The notes below the pieces were generated by a model, which saw nothing but the letters and a program-made list of their open reading frames with translations, did not search any database and was not told the DNA's origin. Position numbers and translations under genes: made by a program. From Hyphococcus sp. (GTDB lineage Bacteria; Pseudomonadota; Alphaproteobacteria; Caulobacterales; Parvularculaceae): 17,089 bases of DNA. The stretch covers positions 1 through 17,089 of the forward strand of contig BQJH01000030.1 of the NCBI GenBank assembly GCA_021604605.1, given 5' to 3'. Of this stretch, positions 7,595 through 13,268 are shown in pieces. The number at the start of each line of letters is the position of its first letter. Positions within the stretch are counted from its first letter, which is position 1.

Positions 7595-9247
7595 ATGGCA
7601 TCTTTTAGACCCAAAACCGAACTACAAACCCATGATGTTTCCAATCAACCTCCCCCCTTTGAAGACGTAAATATCTATGAGTGCGATATAGCGTTAACCG
7701 GCGCCATTGCCGCAAACGGCGGCAAAGCTCATGAAAAAACGCTTAACGCCTTTGGCGCAAGGTGCGGGTCTTCGGAAGTTATTGAATGGGCGCGACAGGC
7801 CAATAAGAACGCACCACAGTTAATTTCCTTTGATCGCTATGGTCACCGCCTTGATGAAGTTGAGTTCCACCCCGCCTATCACTCGTTGATGAAACTTGGG
7901 CTTGAAGCTGGTGTTGCCGGCGGCGCTTGGACCGCTAAAAATTCAGGCCATGTTCTACATGCGGGCCTGCTCTACTTAATGGGGCAAGCCGATGGCGGCG
8001 TATGCTGCCCGATGTCGATGACATATGCCTCCCTGCCCGCTTTGCGGGAGGAGCCTGCGCTAGCGAAAGAATGGGAACCGCGCATCACAGCCAACGCCTA
8101 TGATCAACGGTTTATTCCATCCACGGATAAAAATGCTGCGACGATCGGCATGGCGATGACTGAAAAACAAGGTGGATCTGATGTCAGAGCAAACACAACG
8201 CGCGCCGAACCAGATGGCGATGCGTATATGCTAACAGGACATAAATGGTTTTGTTCGGCGCCCATGTGCGACGCGTTTTTAACGCTCGCCCAAACGGACG
8301 CAGGCCTTACCTGTTTTCTGGTTCCCCGATGGCGCCCTGACGGAACGCGCAACGCTCTTCACATCATGCGCCTTAAAGACAAACTCGGCGACCGTTCCAA
8401 CGCCTCTTCAGAAATTGAGTATCACGGCGCTTATGCACAGCGTATCGGTGAAGAAGGGCGCGGCGTCCGCACGATTATCGAAATGGTGCATCATACGCGA
8501 CTTGACTGTGTTGTCGGGTCAGCCGGGGGTATGCGCGCCGCTGTGGCGCAAGCTTTATGGCACTGCGCCCACCGCAGCGCCTTTCAGAAAAAACTGATTG
8601 ATCAGCCGGCGATGGCGAGCGTCCTCGCCGACCTGGCGCTTGAAACAGAGGCCGCCACCGCCCTCGCCTTTCGCTTGGCCGGCGCCTTTGACAAAGCCAA
8701 AAACGATGAGCGCGAAGCGGCGTTTATGAGGCTGGCGACACCGATCGCCAAATACTGGATCTGCAAGCGCCAACCCGGCGTTGTTTACGAAGCGCTGGAA
8801 TGTCATGGCGGCGCCGGTTTCATCGAAGAAGGTCCCATGGCGCGGCTTTATCGCGGCGCCCCCTTAAACGCGATCTGGGAAGGCTCGGGCAATGTGATTG
8901 CACTGGATATCCTGCGCGCGATCAGTCGCGAACCGGCGAGCCTTGAAGCCGTTCGAGATGAGATCAATAAAGCCAGAGGCGTAAACAAATATTTCGGCCA
9001 GCACGTCACCAGGCTGGATGACTGGTTTAAACCCGGCGCATTGAATGAAGCGACAGCGCGCCGCTTTGCGGGAGATATGGCGCTCGCTCTGGAAGCAGCG
9101 GCTCTTGTTCAATCTGCCCCTGATTATGTGGTGGAAGGGTTTTGTGAGGCGCGTTTCGGCCCAGACAAACAAATGTCCGTCTATGGCGCCCTGCCAAATG
9201 GCTTCAACGTGCAGCCAATTCTGGACCGCGCCCGGCCGGAGGCATAG
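7595..9247 (+). CDS. aidB: AidB-type acyl-CoA dehydrogenase homologue
   Basis: A 550-aa FAD-containing protein of the acyl-CoA dehydrogenase superfamily, AidB branch (E. coli AidB is 541 aa). The N-terminus THDVSNQPPPFEDVNIYECD is typical of AidB and not of fatty-acid dehydrogenases. Other signatures are MTEKQGGSDVRANTT in the FAD-contacting middle domain, LKDKLGDRSNASSEIEY, ECHGGAGFIEEGPMARLYR and IWEGSGNVIALDILRAI near residue 430, which holds the Glu aligning with the family's catalytic base. In E. coli AidB is induced in the adaptive response to alkylation and binds DNA; its chemistry is unsettled. No ada or alkB is nearby. The ATG at 7595 has no Shine-Dalgarno. TAAACA lies 8-13 nt upstream, so a leaderless transcript is possible. 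Its end converges on the rplM-rpsI operon. Confidence 0.93.
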   Translation: MASFRPKTELQTHDVSNQPPPFEDVNIYECDIALTGAIAANGGKAHEKTLNAFGARCGSSEVIEWARQANKNAPQLISFDRYGHRLDEVEFHPAYHSLMKLGLEAGVAGGAWTAKNSGHVLHAGLLYLMGQADGGVCCPMSMTYASLPALREEPALAKEWEPRITANAYDQRFIPSTDKNAATIGMAMTEKQGGSDVRANTTRAEPDGDAYMLTGHKWFCSAPMCDAFLTLAQTDAGLTCFLVPRWRPDGTRNALHIMRLKDKLGDRSNASSEIEYHGAYAQRIGEEGRGVRTIIEMVHHTRLDCVVGSAGGMRAAVAQALWHCAHRSAFQKKLIDQPAMASVLADLALETEAATALAFRLAGAFDKAKNDEREAAFMRLATPIAKYWICKRQPGVVYEALECHGGAGFIEEGPMARLYRGAPLNAIWEGSGNVIALDILRAISREPASLEAVRDEINKARGVNKYFGQHVTRLDDWFKPGALNEATARRFAGDMALALEAAALVQSAPDYVVEGFCEARFGPDKQMSVYGALPNGFNVQPILDRARPEA

Positions 9248-9277
9248 CTCGGCAAATTAGGTACGCAGGTGCAATAA

Positions 9278-9302
9278 ATTTTCTGAAGATCAGACAGAAA
9301 AT
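9278..9302. repeat. Perfect 8-bp inverted repeat downstream of aidB
   Basis: ATTTTCTG and CAGAAAAT pair perfectly around a 9-nt loop, about 30 nt after the aidB stop and right beside the GC-rich terminator hairpin. No T-run follows on the plus strand. It may add to transcription stop or 3'-end stability for either convergent transcript. Confidence 0.5.
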
Positions 9303-9338
9303 GAAAACGCCGCCTTTCTGAAACCAAAAAAGGCGGCG
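9301..9338 (-). terminator. Rho-independent terminator of the rplM-rpsI operon
   Basis: CGCCGCCTTT (9308-9317) and AAAGGCGGCG (9329-9338) form a perfect ten-pair stem with an 11-nt loop. Read on the minus strand the stem is followed by TTTT (9307-9304), which suits termination of the ribosomal operon. On the plus strand no T-run follows, but the same stem could slow the aidB transcript. It sits 185 nt past the rpsI stop, leaving room for a small extra ORF. Confidence 0.75.
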
Positions 9339-9396
9339 CTCTCAAAAACGTCTGTGGGAGGGCTGCACCCTCTCTTATTTAGTCGCGGCGGGCAAA

Positions 9397-9570
9397 TTAA
9401 CGATTGGTATATCGCGAGGCCCGATCCTTGCATATTTCCGCATCCCAGAGCCAATTTTTGCCATAAGGCGGAGAAAAAGGCTGGAAATTGAGGCCAGTTG
9501 CGATGAACCAGCCCCAATAAAATTTAGCGTTTCGAGAACTGGAAAGACCGGCGAGCTTTGGCCCGGCCAT
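9397..9570 (-). CDS. Possible small Trp-rich ORF overlapping the 3' end of rpsI (57 aa)
   Basis: A 57-codon minus-strand frame from ATG 9570 to TAA 9397, sharing 47 nt with rpsI in another frame. The part beyond rpsI is rich in aromatic and polar residues (AKFYWGWFIATGLNFQPFSP, then GKNWLWDAEICKDRA), with four Trp in 57 residues. This composition is unlike random translation of noncoding DNA. The ATG is preceded only by a weak AAGAA. It lies before the operon terminator, so it would be transcribed with rplM-rpsI. I know no matching family. It may be a real coupled small gene, a decayed remnant or chance. Confidence 0.25.
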   Translation of the reverse strand: MAGPKLAGLSSSRNAKFYWGWFIATGLNFQPFSPPYGKNWLWDAEICKDRASRYTNR

Positions 9571-10015
9571 ATTTCTTACGTTCCACGACCCGGCTGTCAC
9601 GCGTCAGGAACCCGCCCTTTTTCAGGACCGAGCGAAGGCTCGGCTCAAAATGGGTGAGCGCCTTGGCGATGCCGTGGCGCACAGCGCCGGCCTGACCTGA
9701 TGGGCCAGAACCTTTCACGGTGCAGATAACATCATACTGATCGTTACGTTCAGCAGCGGCCAAAGGCTGCTTGATGATCATCTGCAAAACGGCGCGACCA
9801 AAATATTCAGTATGATCTTTTTTATTGACGATAATCCGGCCAGCGCCAGGTTTAATCCACACCCGGGCAATCGCCGTTTTACGTTTCCCGGTCGCATAAG
9901 CGCGGCCCTGATCGTCAAGCTTCTGCTCATAAACAACCGTCTCTTCTGGTTCGGCTGTTACAACGCCCGCTTCAGTCGCGACGTCTTTTAAATCTTCCAG
10001 AGATGTCGTGCTCAT
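9524..10015 (-). CDS. rpsI: 30S ribosomal protein S9
   Basis: A 163-aa small-subunit protein whose C-terminal tail reaches the P-site tRNA in the ribosome. An acidic N-terminal extension of about 35 residues, common in alphaproteobacteria, precedes the conserved core: YATGKRKTAIARVWIKPGAG (residues 41-60), YFGRAVLQMIIKQPL, GSGPSGQAGAVRHGIAKAL. The tail is basic and ends in KKYGRAKARRSFQFSKR, with the invariant C-terminal Lys-Arg. The ATG lies 3 nt downstream of the rplM stop, so the two are translationally linked. The gene sits in the standard rplM-rpsI order. Confidence 0.98.
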   Translation of the reverse strand: MSTTSLEDLKDVATEAGVVTAEPEETVVYEQKLDDQGRAYATGKRKTAIARVWIKPGAGRIIVNKKDHTEYFGRAVLQMIIKQPLAAAERNDQYDVICTVKGSGPSGQAGAVRHGIAKALTHFEPSLRSVLKKGGFLTRDSRVVERKKYGRAKARRSFQFSKR

Positions 10016-10018
10016 TGG

Positions 10019-10486
10019 TTAGGCGTCCCTTTTGTTCTTGGAGTTCATCGCAGCGACATCAAGTGTCTTTGGGTTCTGCGCTTCATGCGGGTGCTCAGCG
10101 CCTGCGTAGATTTTGAGGCAGGTCATCTGACCGCGGGCAAGCGGCGATTCCTTTGGCATCATGCGCTCAACGGCTTTCATCAATACGCGCTCGGGATGCG
10201 CGCCGTTGAAGATTTTTTCCATCGTGCGTTCTTTGATGCCGCCGGGATAGCCAGTGTGCCAATAAAACTTTTTGTCTGTCAGCTTCTTGCCGGTAAAGAC
10301 AACTTTATCTGCATTCACAACAACAATGTGATCGCCGCTATCAACATGCGGTGTAAAAGTAGGCTTGTGCTTGCCGCGCAGACGAGTGGCGATGATCGAA
10401 GCGAGACGGCCAACAACGAGGCCTTCCGCATCGATGAGCGTCCAGTCTTTTTCCGCATCCGCCGGCTTCAGGGCGTAGGTTTTCAT
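10019..10486 (-). CDS. rplM: 50S ribosomal protein L13
   Basis: A 155-aa large-subunit protein that binds 23S rRNA early in assembly. Diagnostic stretches are DWTLIDAEGLVVGRLASIIA, GKHKPTFTPHVDSGDHIVVV, KKFYWHTGYPGGIKERT and HPERVLMKAVERMMPKE. The start is set at ATG 10486 (MKTYALKPADAEKDW). It follows AGGAAA at good spacing, matches the family N-terminus and fits the usual length, whereas the longer open frame upstream does not look like L13. It is the first gene of the rplM-rpsI operon, with a promoter-like pair about 80-110 nt upstream. Confidence 0.97.
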   Translation of the reverse strand: MKTYALKPADAEKDWTLIDAEGLVVGRLASIIATRLRGKHKPTFTPHVDSGDHIVVVNADKVVFTGKKLTDKKFYWHTGYPGGIKERTMEKIFNGAHPERVLMKAVERMMPKESPLARGQMTCLKIYAGAEHPHEAQNPKTLDVAAMNSKNKRDA

Positions 10487-10568
10487 GGGTGTTTTCCTGG
10501 TATGCAATTCTCTAAAATGAACAACCGGCGCGGGCGCTATTGACGACCGGCCGATTGATGAAGCCGGG

Positions 10569-10597
10569 CAATTAGCTTGTCGCAGCCTTTGCGTCAA
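10569..10597 (-). promoter_or_regulatory. Predicted sigma-70 promoter of rplM-rpsI
   Basis: On the minus strand TTGACG (10597-10592) and TAATTG (10574-10569) are separated by 17 nt, with an AT-rich stretch just upstream (around 10604-10625). The transcript would start near 10562 and carry a leader of about 75 nt before rplM. I see no clear L13-binding mimic in the leader. Confidence 0.55.
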
Positions 10598-10707
10598 CAG
10601 AGTTGAATAAACTATTTGAAAACAGCGTGATATTTGTGTGGTATTATTTTACCGCCATATCTTTGGCAATGTTATATATGACGTACCCAGTGAAATAAAA
10701 TGGCTTT

Positions 10708-10725
10708 CCGCCTCGCTCTGGGCGG
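10708..10725 (-). terminator. Weak hairpin after the 54-aa gene
   Basis: CCGCC and GGCGG form a five-pair stem with an 8-nt loop, 12 nt past the stop of the 54-aa gene. On the minus strand it is followed by AAAGCCATTTTATTT, so the T-rich part starts late. It is a weak candidate for ending the small minus-strand cassette before the rplM promoter. Confidence 0.3.
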
Positions 10726-10736
10726 TCAGTTAAGGC

Positions 10737-10901
10737 TTATGCCTCTGAGTCGTCCTCTGCCCCGTCAGTCCCTCGTTTGGGCGGAACAACGCGCTCAAAG
10801 GTATCTTCAAAAGCCTTTTCGGACTCGTCGCATTCAAGCTTGCGAGCCGCTTCTATGAAGCGCTGTTTCTGGCTCTTTTGCTTTTCCTTGGGTTTGCTCA
10901 T
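10737..10901 (-). CDS. Small charged hypothetical protein (54 aa)
   Basis: A 54-aa soluble protein with a basic N-terminus (MSKPKEKQKSQKQRF), a middle helix with IEAARKLECDESEKAFED, and an acidic end (GAEDDSEA). The pattern of a basic head, then FIEAARxLxCDExExxF, then a Pro/Lys linker, recalls a recurrent family of unnamed alphaproteobacterial small proteins often found near mobile or accessory genes. That recollection is from general knowledge and is not tested. No membrane segment or signal is present. It starts 50 nt after the stop of the 257-aa gene and runs in the same direction, so it may be the third gene of one transcript. No strong Shine-Dalgarno is seen. Function unknown. Confidence 0.7.
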   Translation of the reverse strand: MSKPKEKQKSQKQRFIEAARKLECDESEKAFEDTFERVVPPKRGTDGAEDDSEA

Positions 10902-10951
10902 GTCGTTAAGTCAAGTGGGGGTTGAGTCCTATGTCATCTGATCATGAGAAA

Positions 10952-11725
10952 CTAGGCGATCCTAGAAATTCCTTCAATCACTCCCGCCGTGCTTTGGCTA
11001 AGGTTGCGCAGGGTCTGAAGAACGGGGCGGTGTTTCAAAGGCCCCTCACCGAACAGTATCGAAACGGCGCTTTGAAGATCGCCTGTAAATTCGATTGGGC
11101 CGAAGGGATTAATCATAAGCTGTTGCCCTTGACCTAATATAAGTGTTGCGGTTCCGTCAGGAGGACCGACTACACTGATATCTCCGCCTCTCCCTCGGCG
11201 TCTATGGATCAATGCATCGCTTCCCTTGAGAGAAATGGACATATGGCTGGGAAGAAGCACGTCGTGCTTATCAGTAATGTCGAGTCGGTGGAGATCGTAC
11301 AAACTAAATCCTCCCCCTTCAAACGGCTGAACATCGTCCAAGATGAAGTCGATGACGCATTGCTTGGGCTTAGAAGCGTCTGGCCATCCGTTGATGGAGT
11401 TTTCTATGTCAGCTCTCTTTTTTCCGAAGGGAAAGCCGCAGAACCTGTAAAACTGTCCTGCGTTTCGACGAACTGCAACCCAATAAGCGTGATCCAAGCT
11501 AACACGCAGGTTGTGAATAGCATCCCCGATAATCGTAGGAGTAGCCGGAGGAAGGAGCCCACTAAGAGCTGCAAATGCCTTTTCCCTTCCATCTTCGTCA
11601 GTCTTGCTGAGAGCAGATTTGACGTGAGAGTTGATGTGAGACCTGAAAATCTCTTCGAGTTCTCTAATGTGTTTATCGGCCCTTTCTACTTTTAGGAATG
11701 GACCAAAGAACGGATCGCTATTCAT
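10952..11725 (-). CDS. Hypothetical protein with AIHNLRVSLDHA motif (257 aa)
   Basis: A 257-aa soluble protein of unknown function. The N-terminal 60 residues are helical and charged (ERADKHIRELEEIFRSH). Next comes GDAIHNLRVSLDHAYWVAV (about residues 67-85) and a short GFPFGKK segment. The pattern of helix, then AIHNLRxxLDHxxW, then FPF is shared by many unnamed bacterial proteins scattered in genomic islands and phages. The C-terminal half is less helical, with a Gly/Arg turn (IHRRRGRGGD) and beta-like stretches. Its ATG overlaps the stop of the upstream 87-aa gene by 4 nt (ATGA), so the two are coupled. The longer plus-strand frame opposite it is a shadow. I assign no activity; a HEPN-like nucleic-acid role would be speculation. 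Confidence 0.75.
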   Translation of the reverse strand: MNSDPFFGPFLKVERADKHIRELEEIFRSHINSHVKSALSKTDEDGREKAFAALSGLLPPATPTIIGDAIHNLRVSLDHAYWVAVRRNAGQFYRFCGFPFGKKRADIENSINGWPDASKPKQCVIDFILDDVQPFEGGGFSLYDLHRLDITDKHDVLLPSHMSISLKGSDALIHRRRGRGGDISVVGPPDGTATLILGQGQQLMINPFGPIEFTGDLQSAVSILFGEGPLKHRPVLQTLRNLSQSTAGVIEGISRIA

Positions 11726-11985
11726 AATCTCGATATGTGGGTTAACGTTTCCGCATATAGGGATTCGTGAGATATCTGATACGTCAGCCGCTGACCGACA
11801 ATACCAGCAATAGCGGCTTCCGCCCGTTCCTCATCATTGATGCCGTACTCAGTTTCCATGGCAGCTGAAATAATAGCTGCCTTCCGTATTCCAATAGATT
11901 CGCGAATGTTTACGTCCCTAATTCTCCCCAAAAGGGTAGATTCCCTCGATATCATCTGATCCTTACCTTTGTTCAACATTCGCAT
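11722..11985 (-). CDS. Hypothetical protein upstream of and coupled to the 257-aa gene (87 aa)
   Basis: An 87-aa unrecognised soluble protein, probably helical (ESTLLGRIRDVNIRESIGI, then ISAAMETEYGINDEERAEAA). Three in-frame ATGs are possible. ATG 11985 follows GAAGG with 7 nt spacing. ATG 11955 follows AAGGA with about 5 nt spacing and would give 77 aa starting MISRES. Both are plausible; I report the longer. The open frame extends further upstream but would run into the phytase gene on the other strand, so longer starts are unlikely. The ATGA overlap with the next gene shows a deliberate two-gene arrangement, as in toxin-antitoxin or regulator-effector pairs, but no known domain supports either. 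Confidence 0.6.
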   Translation of the reverse strand: MRMLNKGKDQMISRESTLLGRIRDVNIRESIGIRKAAIISAAMETEYGINDEERAEAAIAGIVGQRLTYQISHESLYAETLTHISRL

Positions 11986-12058
11986 GGCTTGACCTTCAGG
12001 GCAGTGCGAATGAGAACAAACGACCCATTTGCCTCTCAGTATCAGGAGCCACTCTCTC

Positions 12059-13222
12059 ATGCGTATCCCCGCCCAGGCCCATTTTTGCCTCGCCGCTGTT
12101 GGCCTTACTCTCCTTGCCGCTTGCTCACAAGAAAACCAAAGCGAGGCCCCGGCTGTTGCCCCCGTAGAGATTTTAAATGTCTTAGCGAGTGACGAGCTCT
12201 CCGGGATTGGCGCTCCAGCGAACGGGATCGCGTTCTGGAGCCACCCGAATGTCGCCTTCAACAGCTTGATTGTGGTGGCAACAACCGATGGCCTTGTCTC
12301 TTACAATGTCGAGGACCGCAGTGAAGTCTCGCGCGTACCCGGCCTCAATGCGCAAGGCGCGGGCGTCAGCTATTTCGGATTTGGCCCACAGGCAGATGGC
12401 ATCGTCGCAACTTTCGATCAAGACGCCCGCACGTTTGCCCTTTATAGCATCGACAATATCGGTCGGACGTTCTCCCCCCTCTCTGGCGGGCCTGCCGTGC
12501 GCGGCGCTATACGCGGCTTTTGTTTCGGCCGAGCCCTAACCTCCGACGCGCCTTCTTTATTTATTATCCAGAAAGGCGAGTTGCAGGTTTATAATTTCGC
12601 CAGAGACGCGAGCGCCCCCGACACTGTCATCACTGCAAGTCAGGCATTAATTGAAACGCCTGATAATTTAGTCAGTTGTGCCGTTGACCGAGACGGCGTC
12701 GTCATCACTGCCGCAGAGGATGGCTCGATTTACCGTCTTGATAATGACCAAAGTTTTGCCTCGCCCTTTGCAATCGCCAACATAACAGACACCGGAAGCA
12801 TTGCCGTTATTGACGCCGCAGCGTCAGTTGATGATGAGCCAGATGGTGGTGAGCCAAGTGACGTTGAATCAGGCGTAAGTGGCCAACTGGCGTTGCTGGA
12901 CGAAGCCACAGGTGCGGTTCATTTGTTCAGTGCTGAAGACGGCCACTTTATGGGCGCAGTCAAAATTGCTCAAACCGATGAGATAGAAGGTGTCGACGGT
13001 GCGGCCAGCATGGGCGCCAATGGCGCTAATCTGGGCGGGCTCTATCGTGACGGTGTCGTTGCCATCGGACTTCGTGATTTCGATACACTAAGGCTGATCC
13101 CGATGAACGGCGTTTCAAATGCACTTGAGATTGAAACTGGCGAGCCGGTCAATCCGCGTGGATTGGCGCCTGTCGTTGAAGATAACGATCTGATTATCAA
13201 CCCAACTATCACAATCGACTAG
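12059..13222 (+). CDS. Lipoprotein with divergent beta-propeller phytase fold (3-phytase-like)
   Basis: A 387-aa exported protein. The start MRIPAQAHFCLAAVGLTLLA leads to the lipobox L-A-A-C with Cys22, so it is a predicted lipoprotein. AGGAG lies 10 nt before ATG 12059. Blades match beta-propeller phytases in order: SHPNVAFNSLIVVATTDGLV (61-80), FALYSIDNIGRTFSP, RGFCFGRAL with FIIQKGELQVYNF, a CAVDRDGVVI segment, EGVDGAASMGANGANLGGLY, and DGVVAIGLRDFDTLRLIPM at the end. Family members release phosphate from phytate using calcium sites. Here the acidic residues before the HP motif (usually DDPAIW) and the NNVDVRY motif are replaced by NGIAFW and AQGAGVSYF, so catalysis is doubtful. It diverges from the 87-aa gene with 73 nt between starts. 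TTGACC at 11989 might be its -35 box. Confidence 0.8.
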   Translation: MRIPAQAHFCLAAVGLTLLAACSQENQSEAPAVAPVEILNVLASDELSGIGAPANGIAFWSHPNVAFNSLIVVATTDGLVSYNVEDRSEVSRVPGLNAQGAGVSYFGFGPQADGIVATFDQDARTFALYSIDNIGRTFSPLSGGPAVRGAIRGFCFGRALTSDAPSLFIIQKGELQVYNFARDASAPDTVITASQALIETPDNLVSCAVDRDGVVITAAEDGSIYRLDNDQSFASPFAIANITDTGSIAVIDAAASVDDEPDGGEPSDVESGVSGQLALLDEATGAVHLFSAEDGHFMGAVKIAQTDEIEGVDGAASMGANGANLGGLYRDGVVAIGLRDFDTLRLIPMNGVSNALEIETGEPVNPRGLAPVVEDNDLIINPTITID

Positions 13223-13268
13223 AGCACCGAGTAAACAGTGTTCAACGGTTTTTGCGACTAGGTAATTT

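Noticed and set aside
9290..9517. A 75-codon minus-strand frame from a TTG start between rpsI and its terminator
   Set aside because: It runs straight through the terminator hairpin and its sequence is not protein-like there. The other frame in this gap is the better candidate.
10085..10543. A 152-codon plus-strand frame across rplM
   Set aside because: It is entirely antisense to an unmistakable L13 gene and its promoter leader.
10019..10597. A longer L13 reading from 10597
   Set aside because: The extra 37 residues are not L13-like and cross the predicted promoter. ATG 10486 has AGGAAA and matches the family start.
11204..11695. A 163-codon plus-strand frame opposite the 257-aa gene
   Set aside because: The minus-strand frame is longer, coupled by ATGA to its neighbour and carries a recognisable motif. 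The plus frame has no such support.
10737..11985. Toxin-antitoxin or HEPN-type defence module
   Set aside because: The overlap and sizes are suggestive, but I cannot see an R-x4-6-H HEPN motif in a convincing context, nor any DNA-binding domain, so I do not call it.
11722..12261. The full 179-codon frame extending the 87-aa gene upstream
   Set aside because: The upstream part is antisense to the lipoprotein signal peptide and first blade of the phytase-like gene. Starts with ribosome-binding sites lie at 11985 and 11955.
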